Of a stretch of 64,000 nt of DNA, positions 34,148 to 45,424 are shown piece after piece (the first letter of the stretch is position 1; each line of letters begins with the position of its first letter). Under the pieces are notes generated by a model. The model was not told where the DNA came from. It saw nothing but the letters and a program-made list of their open reading frames with translations, and did not search any database. The position numbers were made by a program, and so were the translations under genes. Origin of the DNA: Scytalidium lignicola (taxonomy: Eukaryota > Ascomycota > Leotiomycetes); assembly GCA_002812745.2 (NCBI GenBank), contig NCSJ02000096.1, positions 1 through 64,000 of the forward strand, in the 5' to 3' direction.

Positions 34148-34563
34148 TATTAGAAATGGTGTTGAAAAGACGGGAAAGCTTATTGTGGTCTAGAACTCTA
34201 AAGGAGTTCAAATTGAAGAGCATGAGTTGCCGGTGCAATCGAACTGTTGTAGAAGGTCTCATAGGAAGTTGAATTAATGTCAACTATTTGTAAGTTTCAA
34301 TTTCCGCTTACCAAATCTAATGCTAAGTATACCAGGCTTTCACGTTCTCATACCCTTGGAGAGATTTAGGGCAGCAGGCCTCAAGTCTGACCCGTCAGAC
34401 GTAAATAATATCATCATCATCATCATGAGGAAACCGTATTATTTGAGTTATGTTAAACTCTCGGTACCAGTGTTTACGCGAAATGGTACAAAGAGTCATC
34501 AGTCTATATAAGAATAGCAATTTTTCTCCAGTCGCAAAATTGAAGTCGATTGAGAGGACCGCA

Positions 34564-36089
34564 ATGGCGTCCTGGAACCTCCTCCCCTCGGAGATAAAGT
34601 TAATGATTCTCGACTTTGTGTCACAACGACATATAAACAACGAAGAGAATGTGGACAAGGCTGGTTTGGCTTTTTACGCCACAGTCTGTAAAGAATGGCA
34701 GCCCGTCTTTGAAAAAATAAATTTTAGTCGATTGATCCTGCACCCACTGTGTCTGACTGACTTCAAGGCTCTTATTTTTAGTAGAAAGGAATTTGTCAAG
34801 CGTATTTGGTTTCGCATAAATCTTCAAGAATATGACTCGTCTGCTCGAGAAGCAGAAACAATTACAAAAGTGGAAAATAACAACCGGATTATTAGGAAAG
34901 CACTCAAAGAATTATTTACTATTCTTAATATCTGGGATAGAACTACAATGAGAAGCGGCGAAATGTTACTCTTGGAACTGAGTACTTATTCGAATGGTAG
35001 TTTAATTCCCGTCTCAAAAACATCTACCACTAACATATATCCAGAAGAAATAGGCGAATATAAACAGCATGGTTGGTACGAACCACGATACGGGCTACTA
35101 AATGGATTGCAACGTCTAGCACCGCTTCCTCTCTCTTCGGTGCTCGGACGCTACTCAAGCTACAGCGACTCCCGGAGGTCAATGCTGTCACTGGCCTTCT
35201 AATACGGAGGCAAATGTGCCGCCAATTTACGTCAAATAACATTCATCTCTTGCTGACTAGCCTCCCTAAACTCGAATATTTACACTACGAGACCGATCAA
35301 GAGACTTTTAGAGGAACAGAAGAATTAGTTGATAGGGGTACGCCACATATTCTAAACAAATATAATATACTAAATTTTAGTCACCATAGGATATAGAAAC
35401 ATATTCATGTTAAATATGTTGAGAAGCGTAAAAAGGCTGTCACTCTATGAGGACCCTGATCCATATCTGAGCAATCTTGCTCCGGGATTTCTTACACGTG
35501 ATGCGCCATACATTCGTCTCATAGACCATTCATTAGGCCCAGCCTTAGCAAAAGCCAGTCTAGCATTCGAACAACTTTCTGTGTCGTTCCCGTGGAAGCA
35601 CAGGATTTCTTTCAGGCGTTTCAATCTGATTGGACATGGGAAAACCTTGTCTCAATTAGCTTGACATCACGATTGTTGCAGTCTTTCAAAAACGGGGCTT
35701 CGATAAACGGTATGCTCATTAATGCTGGTATTACCGCAAGGAATATGCCTAAGCTTCAAATAATGGAAATATGGTACGGCCAAAGACGGGAAGCTGCCAT
35801 TTTCCGCTATTACATGGATTCTGACTCCGTCATGCTTACCTGGGAGAGTACATGGGATTTGAAATTAAGCCCTGATATTATTGAGATATGGAGAGGTGTA
35901 GCATCGAAATATAGTCGGCACCAACTTTTTGTAAATAAGGTCTTGATCTCGAAGAAAAATACTGTTATATCTCACGGTACTGTTATCTCCAACCTGAAAC
36001 TAAGGCAGCAGATACTTCACCCTCAGTCTCTACAAGAAATAAAAAGAGTAGGGAATATTTGCAATTCTGTATATAGACAAAGGTTCTAG
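34564..36089 (+). pseudogene. Broken F-box-like gene
   Basis: The first frame begins at 34564 with MASWNLLPSEIKLMILDFVSQ, an F-box-like motif, and runs through KLNFSRL-type sequence (FEKINFSRLILHP) to a stop at 35202. The conserved continuation, LLIRRQMCRQFTSNNIHLLLTSLPKLEYLHYE, lies in another frame (35150-35396). A third piece, NMLRSVKRLSLYEDPDPYL ... AFEQLSVSF, starts at 35407. The last piece, EAQDFFQAFQSDWTWENLVSISLTS, is shifted again (35595-36089). At least two shifts plus an in-frame stop are needed, and none can be removed by a plausible intron because the shifts occur within a few bases. Relatives are large leotiomycete F-box families with this C-terminal architecture. An intact F-box gene of another type lies at 42279. 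Confidence 0.75.
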
Positions 36090-36879
36090 ACTGTGTAGAT
36101 TATTTTAGGCTACCATGCTGCAATTGTAAGAGAAGAATCTTAAAGACTTTGGATTTATATAATCGTAATGACTTCCTCCCTTGCCCCATTCAAAATCTCT
36201 CTCTCTCTATGTTATTACTAAGTCTGGCACGATTAAAGCTTGTCTAGTCCTTGTCTGCTTGTACTAATATTAAGGCAATTGTCTTATCAACACAGTGGCA
36301 CTAATTGCTCATGTAGGTCATCTGCATCAAGATTGCATCGTAGGTCATATTCACTTATTTTGTGCTGTGTTTGATATCTAAGTGTGTAACCGCCTCCAGA
36401 CCCGTCCAAAGTTATCCTCTGTACGAGGGCATGACGAGACCATACAGTATCAATCAAGGTTGTACTAGGTATGGAAGCCATGGCCCGGTTTCAACTGTAT
36501 TGGGATGCTTTCAACGGGGTACAATGGATGCAAAATGCTGCAGCCGTAGGTAGAAACGGTCTCTCAGGATCGTGACATGGCGTGGTGGGGCAAAAGACTG
36601 GATGGTAGACTGCAGAGGCTGAGAAGAATGAAAATGCCGATCTAGCAAGTCCACCATCCCTCTTACTTATAAGTTGTATCTTTCCTGATTGGTTGATTCT
36701 TTAAGTTGTAATTTTAGCAGCTAAAGACCTCCTCTAGCAAATAATAGATCAACATTGAGAAATTAAGTTTCGTAGTTCAGTAGCACTAGTGCCATTTTGG
36801 GCTTAGCGGGGCGCAACAGAACGGACTTCCATCATCAACAACTGCAGAAAATATCAGCTGAAGTGCTCAGCGCTTTAAA
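36090..36879. other. Intergenic region upstream of POP1
   Basis: This 790-bp region contains a CT dinucleotide run near 36196-36208 and small unrelated frames under 70 codons. No gene, tRNA or repeat is supported. Confidence 0.5.
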
Positions 36880-39528
36880 ATGGTACCTAAAAATGAAAAT
36901 GTTGGTAACCTGGCACCATCGAAAAAACGAAAGGATCCGCCATTATCTAATGGGCAGCAAAATCTGGGCCGTGGCCGCTCTGGCAAGCGCATTAAAACTG
37001 TAGATGCGCGGTCGATATTGAGCCAAGCATCGGACGCAGCACTTAAAAACGGTGAACTAGATATTCAATCGTTCTTGAAAGCGCGAGAATTTGAAATTAA
37101 AGCTCTTGAAAATGCTATGCAAAGCTCGAAAAAAGTCCTGGCCACACGGGCATTCCAAGAAGTCCCCAGAGATATGCGCCGGAGGACTGCCAGTCATAAT
37201 GTCAAGAGGGTGCCAAAACGATTGCAAAAAAGAGCTGCAAAGGAGATGAAGGATGACAATACGCCGACTGTTAACCCGAGTAAGAGGAAACCAAAGACCT
37301 CTAGAGGTTGGATCCGAGCGGAGACAGCGAAGAGGTTAGGGATTTTGGCGGCGAAAAAGAAGGCAAAGGAAACGAAGAGCAAGAATAATGCGGGAGATTC
37401 AGGTAGTGTTACAACAAGAGCAGCGCAGCCGAAATTTCCAAAGAACAAGTTGTGCGAAACACTACCACATGTATCGAAATTTCGAAAACGACAGATTCAC
37501 AAGACATGGCTGCCAACACATCTATGGCATGCGAAACGGGCAAAGATGACCGAACCAAAGAATCCATTGTGGCGTTTCGCTATTCCTTTAACTCCCACGG
37601 CGAAGTCATACCGGCCAACACATAGGGCAGCTAGAGCTAGGGGGGCAGTTGCCTGGGATATGAGTTATATGGCTACGATTAGCCTGAATGGTCCCGAAAA
37701 GAGCATTCAAAAGGTTCTTGAATTGATGGGTGTTGATAAAGAACAAGTTCAAGATAGTAAAGGGGAGAAGTGGAGAAGTGGAAAAAGGAGCTGGACGGGG
37801 TGGTTTAGCAAACAGATAGACGGTCAATCTTTACAGATTAGCCCTGTCACTATAATATGGCGTCCAGCAGTGCTAGACCTAGAGAAAGGAAAGGCTGCTA
37901 AAGCGCCGAAGAAAAAACCTAGACAGGTCTTCATCAGAATACATCCTTCTGCATTTCTAGAGACGTGGACAGAGTTACTCCGGTTATCTAAGATGCAGCA
38001 ACCTCCCGTCCACCTTGAGGATCTCAGGTTTGAAATTGGAAGTATAGAAATAACAGGACCGGGATCAACAGAAGCTTTACTAGGAACCCTACATCCTTTT
38101 ACCAACTCTGATGGTACAGAGGAGTCACATGCAACGGAATTCCAAAAGTTAACCGGAGTGACAGATCCATCCTCGCTCCCTCCTAATGCAATACTTGCTT
38201 TCTCTATTATAGATCCACGTCTTAGATGTCCGCCACGACCCTTGAAAACAAATAAAAAGGAAGACCCAGAGGCAGAGTTTGAGCTTCTCCAAAACTTAGC
38301 AAGCTGGCCAATAGATGCAACCTCGCCATCAACTGCTCTTTTTGATCGTGAAGCTCGATTCAAAGCTACACGCCTCCCAGCCCAAAAGTCCCTTAATCGC
38401 CGCAAAGCTATAGCACCACCCGGATCGTACCCTTCTATCCTCCCAACAGATCCACCAATACCAATAATAATTCTCGCATCACGCATGGCTGGTACTTCCG
38501 GCCCGGGAAGCTGGACAGTCTTGGCCCCTTGGAAATGTGTGTTGCCGATTTGGTACACTTTGATGTACTATCCATTATCTTCGGGTGGTAACCCACTATT
38601 AGGAGGCCTGGATGAGCTAAAACAGGTCCATTTCGAACAGGGGCTTCCTTGGTTCCCGGCAGATTACCCCGGCACTAAAGCAGGGTTTGCGTGGGAGGTC
38701 GAGCAAAGAAGAATCAAAAAGGCAGAATGGGATAGGAGACCAAAAGGCAAGAGGACCGAGTGGAGTTCTCTTGATCTCGGGGCTGGTAGGAGAGGGGAGA
38801 TTGGGGTGGGCTGGGCTTGTGAGTTTGAAAGATATCTCTCGAGTAAAGTCGGGACCCAATCTACGCCACCAAAAGCAGATGATGAGCAAGATGGAGAGCA
38901 AAATAAAGAGAAGACTGAAGCTACGGAGCCGTTAATCCTGCAGCTACCTCCTAGACTGTTCACCTCATTACTGTGCTCCTCAGATCCAGTTCTTCAACTT
39001 AATGCCGTTACTACAGTTCGAGTTACTTTCCTCACACGCGGGATCGCTAATCCTTGTGCCCGCATCTATCTTCTTCCATCAGGATCATTATCTTCGGATA
39101 CTACGCCAAGCTCACATCTCCCTGTGAACCTGCGCCAACAATGGCTTTCCCTCATACCTTCTTCGTCCAAAAAGCCCACACCAAAACGAAAAGCAACCGA
39201 CAGGACCATCCGTATCTCCACCAAAACACCATTACCTCAAAGGATCCGCCTCCTTGCCCAATCCTTATTAGAAACTCCTCCTTTGAAGTACCCTAAAGAA
39301 GAAGGCCAAGATGAACATCCGTTAGTTCCAGATGAGGATCAATTAATTGGGTTCGTAACTACCGGAAGCTTTAATCTAGCCGAAGGGAAGGGAATTGCGA
39401 TTGGGAATTTGATGGTAGAGAGAGTGCTTCGGGGATTAAAAGATAACAGGGATGGGACCAGTAGGCTGTGCATCGTTCGAAATGTTGGAGAGAGGATTGG
39501 GAGGCTTGCTAAATGGGAGCCTGTATGA
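36880..39528 (+). CDS. POP1: POP1, large subunit of RNase P and RNase MRP
   Basis: Pop1 binds the RNA of RNase P and RNase MRP, which process tRNA and rRNA precursors. The single-exon product has 882 residues, as usual for fungal Pop1. The N-terminal POP1 domain shows LDIQSFLKAREFEIKALENAM, FQEVPRDMRRRTASHNVKRVP and a Lys/Arg-rich stretch. It is followed by ETLPHVSKFRKRQIHKTWLPTHLWHAKRAKM, the hallmark block of the family. A POPLD-type segment in the middle includes SRMAGTSGPGSWTVLAPWKCVLPIWY. The C-terminus carries EDQLIGFVTTGSFNLAEGKG and RLCIVRNVGERIGRLAKWEPV. All motifs are intact with no internal stop. Strong basic character fits an RNA-binding nuclear/nucleolar protein. Confidence 0.95.
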   Translation: MVPKNENVGNLAPSKKRKDPPLSNGQQNLGRGRSGKRIKTVDARSILSQASDAALKNGELDIQSFLKAREFEIKALENAMQSSKKVLATRAFQEVPRDMRRRTASHNVKRVPKRLQKRAAKEMKDDNTPTVNPSKRKPKTSRGWIRAETAKRLGILAAKKKAKETKSKNNAGDSGSVTTRAAQPKFPKNKLCETLPHVSKFRKRQIHKTWLPTHLWHAKRAKMTEPKNPLWRFAIPLTPTAKSYRPTHRAARARGAVAWDMSYMATISLNGPEKSIQKVLELMGVDKEQVQDSKGEKWRSGKRSWTGWFSKQIDGQSLQISPVTIIWRPAVLDLEKGKAAKAPKKKPRQVFIRIHPSAFLETWTELLRLSKMQQPPVHLEDLRFEIGSIEITGPGSTEALLGTLHPFTNSDGTEESHATEFQKLTGVTDPSSLPPNAILAFSIIDPRLRCPPRPLKTNKKEDPEAEFELLQNLASWPIDATSPSTALFDREARFKATRLPAQKSLNRRKAIAPPGSYPSILPTDPPIPIIILASRMAGTSGPGSWTVLAPWKCVLPIWYTLMYYPLSSGGNPLLGGLDELKQVHFEQGLPWFPADYPGTKAGFAWEVEQRRIKKAEWDRRPKGKRTEWSSLDLGAGRRGEIGVGWACEFERYLSSKVGTQSTPPKADDEQDGEQNKEKTEATEPLILQLPPRLFTSLLCSSDPVLQLNAVTTVRVTFLTRGIANPCARIYLLPSGSLSSDTTPSSHLPVNLRQQWLSLIPSSSKKPTPKRKATDRTIRISTKTPLPQRIRLLAQSLLETPPLKYPKEEGQDEHPLVPDEDQLIGFVTTGSFNLAEGKGIAIGNLMVERVLRGLKDNRDGTSRLCIVRNVGERIGRLAKWEPV

Positions 39529-40054
39529 GTACAGATTCAGTACTCGTGTTCTATTAGCGATCTATTAGTCCCGTAATCCACATTGGATATGAGCATAATA
39601 TTCTTTTGTTGTTTTGCCCTAGTGTAAATAAGCTTATGCGTACCTGCATATGCAGAGACATAGTAGGGCTTCCTTGTCTCGGAGAATTTTTTGGAAAAGT
39701 GACGAGAGTTGAGGGACAAGGGTGTGACATAATGAACACTTAATAATGATAATCAGAAAGGTTCATGAACAATACTTCTACTCCTTTTATTCATGCTATA
39801 TTATATCTCTTTTTAAAGTTAAAATCTTGTACATTTAACTTTAAACTTTCTCGACATTGTTGTCAGCATTTTGCTACATCTAAAAATAGTGAACAGCAAA
39901 GAGCCTCGGGAAAATATGAGGCGGGTGGTGCGGGCCGATCCCTGTCCACTGTCGATTTCGCCAAATAGGTACTGCTGGCCTCATTGCGAATCCCCCTCCT
40001 ATGGCAACATATCAACTCCACTAGAACAGGAAGGGTAGATCTTGGGCAGGCCAT
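39529..40054. other. Intergenic region between POP1 and the GWT1-like gene
   Basis: A 526-bp AT-rich region between two plus-strand genes. I see nothing beyond short frames without similarity. Confidence 0.5.
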
Positions 40055-41614
40055 ATGTCACGAGCAGCTGAGGCAGCTATGGCTGCGAGCTACAAGGCTC
40101 TTAAGGAGGACTTTGTGTCTAACTTGACGGGCGGAAGTATCGGGGAGATTAATCTGGTCACAGCTGTCGCTCCTGTAAGCTTCTCTTAGAGTCTGCGAAT
40201 TACATGCCAAATCGTACTGACCTGGATATAGACAGCCGTTATTCTCTGGTCTGTCCTCCAGAAACAGCAATCGTTCTTTACATTCTACACTCCTCTTGCT
40301 TTCGCTGTCGACTTTCTTCTCAATGTTGGAGCTATACTTCTTGCGACTACCCTATACGCAGACAAACCACTCCTTCTCATTGCCCTCCTTCTCGCGCCTG
40401 CAGCCCTAATAAACACTCTTGTACCCTCGCGACATCACCTCAAGAAAGCAAAACCACCTGTATCTAAAAAATCAAAAGAAACGAAGAATGCGCTAGACCC
40501 TCTACCAAAACGACCATTCCTTACCACCTACCGAGGGGCAATGATGGTTATAACATGTCTCGCTATCTTGGCTGTTGATTTCAGGATTTTTCCTCGGCGT
40601 TTTGCAAAAGTGGAGACTTGGGGTACCTCACTCATGGATGTAGGGGTCGGATCTTTTGTCTTCTCTGCCGGGGTAGTTGCAGCAAGACCTATTCTAAAAG
40701 AGAGGCTAGCGGACAAGTCGTCGACCTTGAGTGCACGGCTATATGGATCCTTTCGACATTCGTTACCACTTCTTGTGCTAGGTTTGATTAGGCTTTATAG
40801 CGTGAAGGGCTTGGACTATGCGGAGCATGTCACGGAGTATGGTGTTTACTGGAACTTCTTCTTTACTTTAGGCTTCTTGCCTCCTTTTGTTGCTATATTC
40901 CAGTCAGCTCTTCAGTGGATTCCATCATATGCTGGGTTAGCTATTATTCTCGGGTCACTTTACGAGCTTGCTCTCGACTTTACGGATTTAAAGGCTTTTA
41001 TTTTAACTGGGCCTAGGACAAATATACTATCTCAGAATCGAGAAGGAATATTCAGTTTTATTGGGTACCTGGCTATCTTCCTTGCTGGTCAGGGAACGGG
41101 TATGTTTGTACTTCCGCGAAGTATTACTTCATCTTCGAGTGGGACTGAGCAAAGAAAAAAGCTTTTGCTGAAGCTGGGTACATGGTCCTTGGTCTGGATA
41201 CTACTCTACTTCTTCTCCACGAGTTATTCATACGGCCTTCGACTTTCAGTCTCCCGAAGGCTAGCAAATCTACCTTACCTATTCTGGACTGCGGCCTTCA
41301 ACTGCTCACAACTGACGGGATTTTGTCTTGTTGAAACTGTCTTTTTCCCATCCACATATAGGGACAAGGACTCGGATTCAAGAACAGAGAAAGAGAAGTA
41401 TGAGCAAGCTACTAGCCGGGTCCTCGAGGCTTTTAATAAAAATGGCTTGGCTATTTTCCTTGTGGCCAATTTACTGACAGGGTTGGTTAACCTCACCGTG
41501 CCAACACTAGATATAAATAATGTGGGTGCCATGGGAATCCTGTTAGTATATGCCTCTATTTTGACAGGTGTAGCGGTGGGTTTGGAAGCGTATAATATCT
41601 CCATCAAGTTATAG
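40055..41614 (+). CDS. GWT1: GPI-anchor inositol acyltransferase (GWT1/PIG-W family)
   Basis: Gwt1 acylates the inositol ring of GlcN-PI in the endoplasmic reticulum during GPI-anchor synthesis. Exon 1 (40055-40174) encodes the lumenal start with [24 protein letters not shown]. Exon 2 (40232-41614) follows after a 57-bp intron with a GTAAGC donor and an ATATAG acceptor; the product has about 500 residues, the family size. Many hydrophobic segments (around 12) are visible. The family blocks [82 protein letters not shown] and [16 protein letters not shown] are all present. The C-terminal [18 protein letters not shown] and the last helix are intact. It is a single-copy essential gene in yeasts, so purifying selection is expected. 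Confidence 0.95.
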
Positions 41615-42278
41615 AACAAGCATGTACAGTACAATCAGGGGTCAAAAGTCTGAGAACAACTTTCAACCCCCAGCAAAAAAAAGCATAAACTCAAAAGATT
41701 TTATCAATAAAAATTTATATTTTTGTGGTCTTTTAAAATTTAATACAAAAACACAAGAATTATTGGCTGTGGCTAAATCCACACGACCCTTCTAAACGTA
41801 ATGCCGATAACGGCCTGTAATAACCTACAACTTCAGGCACCACAAGCCAATTATTAACTAAGCGCAACTAAATTTCACATGTTTACACTTACTAGATAGA
41901 AGTACAATGTTCGGAAATAGTATAATAAAGTTAATTGATTATCTTAGGATATCACTATTATACAATCTATAGCAAACAGTATTTTAGGTTATTCTATTAG
42001 GTTATTCTACAAGTTATAACTTTCGATTATGGTTAATAACACGTGAATTAAGATAAATCTATTTGATCGTAAGAGACTTAAGTGTAACGACTATTCTATC
42101 AATAAGTCTATTTTTGTAAGTTAATAAAAATTAACAAATTTATGTATTAATATGATAAATTAACTTTTCTTCTTATATTAAGCTCTCTCTTATTCAAAGT
42201 GTCATGTTTTAACCTTTATAGCTTATAAAATTTCATAAGCATAGGAATATGAGCGAGCAATAGCAACAAGCCAGTTTA
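41615..42278. other. AT-rich intergenic region
   Basis: The stretch between 41680 and 42260 is strongly AT-rich and separates a plus-strand from a minus-strand gene that converge. A TIR-like string CAGGGGTCAAAAGTCTGAGAA at 41636 resembles the ends of some Tc1-type fungal elements, but I found no matching inverted end. Confidence 0.4.
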
Positions 42279-43349
42279 TTAGTAGTACTTCTTAACTATC
42301 TTTTCGATACCTTCATAACCATAATAATTCTCAAACTTATTGTGGATTGATCCCGGGTTGAAAGCAACTTCCCGCCAGTCCTTAGCTGCTACTCCGTTAC
42401 TGGGACTCCGCCAGTCATAATCCTCTGGTGATATACCCCGACCAAGATCTTGCCATTTCGAAAAGAATACCACTTGGTGACCACTATCAAGTGTCTTGAA
42501 ACCGAAATAGAATTCAGTAAGACAGCATCTACACTGTGTTAGCCCACGTCCTTTCTCTTCTTCCACTGTGGAATTCCTTCTATCGTGAAACCATGTCTTG
42601 CTCCGTTTTATGAAGGTGCCATCTGTCGTATCATCTTCTATTATCCAATGTGGACAGATATGGCCATACCCTCCTATTAGAACCTTTTTATTTGGACGGG
42701 CCACATGGACGAGGTAGCGGCGGATAAGAAGCCTGCCTTGGATGATTCGGGCCAGGCATAAATCTCTTACAAGATGCGCTGTGTTAGAGATACGTGTATA
42801 AATGACTTGCTCGTGCGATAAAAGCTTCAAAAGCTCCGTGCAGTCCCTCCCTTGCCTGTGACGCTTCATAGCCATGTAAAAAACTGACGAACTAAATGGG
42901 TAGTATATATAGCAGCCAACTCCTTGAGCTTCATCAAGCTCCTGGCATCGTCGAACGCTACGATTACAGCAAAAATAGCTATGCCGTCGAGCATGACGAT
43001 AAGCGTACTTGATTGGGTGGGACTTCTTGCAATGAATGCAGCTGAGATGGTCAGGTTTGTTGAGTAACATTTGCAAAGCCCACTGCTGAGAAGTATGCTT
43101 TGACTTTTTTAAAGCCTCTAGATAACGTGTTCCAAGTATGTGCATGATATGATGACAGGTGAGTGAGAATGAGGCGGCAGACTCCACCGGTAGGTAGTCC
43201 ACAACAGCTAGGATGAGATCTGGAGAAAGGGATCCTAGCAGCAATGATTTCAATCCCACAGACTCTTGAGACTCTTGAGATTTCTGACGCCTGGAAGGTT
43301 TGAGGGCTGGTATCCCAAGGTGATGCAAAATAGTTCTGAATAGGGACAT
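42279..43349 (-). CDS. F-box domain protein of unknown target
   Basis: F-box proteins recruit substrates to SCF ubiquitin ligases. This is a single exon of 356 residues. The F-box lies near residues 36-80: LLLGSLSPDLILAVVDYLPVESAASFSLTCHHI. Downstream comes a cysteine-bearing region with CIHCKKSHP and YFCCNRSVRRCQE, then a conserved block YMAMKRHRQGRDCTELLKLLSHE. CRCCLTEFYFGF near the C-terminus adds a possible metal-binding pair. No stop or shift interrupts it. Upstream, the promoter region is AT-rich. The substrate cannot be predicted. It belongs to an expanded leotiomycete-type F-box group, and the broken copy at 34564 is a different subfamily. Confidence 0.82.
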   Translation of the reverse strand: MSLFRTILHHLGIPALKPSRRQKSQESQESVGLKSLLLGSLSPDLILAVVDYLPVESAASFSLTCHHIMHILGTRYLEALKKSKHTSQQWALQMLLNKPDHLSCIHCKKSHPIKYAYRHARRHSYFCCNRSVRRCQELDEAQGVGCYIYYPFSSSVFYMAMKRHRQGRDCTELLKLLSHEQVIYTRISNTAHLVRDLCLARIIQGRLLIRRYLVHVARPNKKVLIGGYGHICPHWIIEDDTTDGTFIKRSKTWFHDRRNSTVEEEKGRGLTQCRCCLTEFYFGFKTLDSGHQVVFFSKWQDLGRGISPEDYDWRSPSNGVAAKDWREVAFNPGSIHNKFENYYGYEGIEKIVKKYY

Positions 43350-44334
43350 TTTGAAGCGGTAACCGTAGTAGCTACAATAGACAGCTACGAGTTCTGATCT
43401 CTGGGCCAGAGATTTATAATCTCGGAATTAAGAAAAATGGAACTAGGTTGGAGAATAAGTTCTCTGGATAATGAAAATAAATGAAAATAAAGTAGTGGAC
43501 ACTTGTACTTATATTAAACGCTGATGTTGTCAGAATGAGTTCATTAAGGTTGTTTGGTTAAACTAAGTCGGTCGAGTAGCTAGCACACGATTCTTAGTTG
43601 GAACCACGTCAAGAGATTGACACTATTCCGAAAAATCAACCTGCGAATTTGTCTTTTGGGAGAGTCACAATATGTGCCCATTTATTAAGAAGTTTGGAAG
43701 GAGTTTCTCTCTCTTTTCCAGACATAACCTGCCAACGTATATTCTAGTACTCGCTTTATTCTCGTGAAGTAGATTGATATACTTTAGTATATTCTACTAT
43801 ATGATGAGCATGAGCTGTATATGACTTGTAATTAATCATTTGAGGTCTAAGTTTTCTCCTTGGTGGCGGTCCAGAAAAGGAGTTGTCAGCCGTCACATGA
43901 CCCAAGGGATGTCGCCTTAAGCGCCCACATGTAGATCCTAGCGCCCCTGCTCATGTACGGGTACAAGTACACAGTAAAATCCACCGCTGCCCAGCCCTGC
44001 CGGTGCGTGCGGGCGAGACTCTTGACGGCGAAACATTCTAGCGATCTCGAGTCACTTCTAAATACAGGACAGCGTCTCGCACAAGGTGAATTCCGCTGCG
44101 GCGACCTTCACAACGGCTTCACACCACGGGTCGAAGGACGCGTTAGATATTCTTAAACAGATCGCTACTCCTTCATCCATCCTTTTCGATCCTAGATATA
44201 CGTCCCGCGAGAAGCCATCTGCCATCCCACCATTTCGAACCTTTCCTCCTTCTCCAGCCTCCTTAAAGTTTGTCCGTTCTTTACCTAGCAATATAAGTGT
44301 CCAGAACCTTGATTCAGAAGAGTCGACAGTCGAG
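43350..44334. other. Divergent intergenic region and PHO85 5' leader
   Basis: The region lies between the divergent F-box and PHO85 genes. Frame continuous with PHO85 stays open from about 44086 to the start codon but lacks an ATG, so I treat it as 5' leader. An SP-rich peptide would be encoded there. TA-rich sequence occurs near 43740-43805. Confidence 0.45.
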
Positions 44335-45424
44335 ATGGATAAGAGGCATCCAAGTTCGTTTCAGCAGCTAGAGAAGTTAGGAGAGGGAACGTATGCTACC
44401 GTACGTTTATCCGGCGGCAGCTTGTCTGCTACTTTTCCAACTTCTTTGTTTTTCAACAATCTACATGTCCATGTATACTAACCCATCTCTTTAGGTCTTC
44501 AAAGGTCGAAATAGGCAGACAGGAGAACTGGTGGCGTTGAAGGAAATCCACCTTGATTCGGAAGAAGGCACACCAAGCACTGCCATCCGCGAGATTTCTC
44601 TGATGAAAGAGCTCAAGCATGAGCATATTCTTTCACTCCACGATGTAATTCACACCGAGAATAAGCTAATGCTTGTATTTGAATATATGGACAAGGACCT
44701 TAAGAAATACATGGATACCCAAGGTGATCGTGGAGCCCTGAACCCCATTACCATCAAGTCCTTCATGCACCAATTGCTCCAGGCTATCGACTTCTGCCAC
44801 TCAAACCGTGTTCTTCATCGAGATCTCAAGCCGCAAAACCTCTTAATCAATAACAAAGGCCAGCTGAAACTCGCGGATTTCGGTCTAGCCCGAGCCTTTG
44901 GTATCCCAGTCAACACATTCTCTAATGAAGTCGTCACGCTGTGGTATCGTGCCCCAGATGTCCTACTTGGAAGTAGAACTTACAATACCAGCATCGACAT
45001 CTGGTCTGCAGGGTGCATTATGGCAGAGATGTATACCGGACGTCCTCTCTTCCCAGGAACCACAAACGAAGACCAGCTTGTTCGTATCTTCCGTATTATG
45101 GGGACACCTTCCGAACGCACCTGGCCCGGTATCTCTCAATATTCCGAGTATAAGCAAAATTTTCAGATGTTCGCCACCCAGGATCTGCGGATTATTCTAC
45201 CTCAGATAGATGCTGCAGGGATTGATCTCTTGCAAAGAATGTTGCAATTGAGACCCGAGTTGAGGATTAGTGCAGCCGACGCATTGCAACATCCTTGGTT
45301 TAATGACTTGAACCCACGGCTGGCCCATGGCGCGCAAGTGCAGCCAGGAGGTGGCATACCATTACCGCAAAGGGGTTATGGGCAATCTAGAGTTGTGACT
45401 CAGGGTGGTTATGATGGATATTAG
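44335..45424 (+). CDS. PHO85: PHO85-type cyclin-dependent kinase (negative regulator of the PHO system)
   Basis: Pho85 pairs with several cyclins to signal phosphate status and control morphogenesis and glycogen. Exon 1 (44335-44400) encodes [23 protein letters not shown] up to the Gly-rich loop. A 94-bp intron with donor GTACGT and an ATACTAAC branch site follows, then exon 44495-45424; total about 331 residues. Kinase motifs are complete: VALKE (lysine), PSTAIRE helix, [18 protein letters not shown] (DFG), [25 protein letters not shown] and the [12 protein letters not shown] insert. The length and the [21 protein letters not shown] activation loop, with Ser instead of the T-loop Thr, match Pho85 rather than Cdc28. 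The tail is Gly/Gln-rich. It is a conserved housekeeping gene. Confidence 0.96.

Larger units (their letters stand above)
32581..34563. other. Gene-poor region with small repeats
   Basis: Nearly 2 kb between ADE5,7 and the F-box pseudogene. It contains an 11-bp tandem repeat (32951-32991), a short palindromic GGTAC-rich patch near 33305-33326, and the MITE-like element at 34051-34147. A 99-codon frame at 33466-33765 is low-complexity, Lys/Ser/Asn-rich and unlike known proteins. I found no tRNA. Confidence 0.5.

Noticed and set aside
37824..38558. 244-codon minus-strand frame opposite POP1
   Set aside because: Antisense to the intact POP1 frame with no independent motif.
41636..41660. Possible Tc1-type terminal inverted repeat
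   Set aside because: The string is suggestive, but no matching inverted end or TA-flanked element was found downstream.
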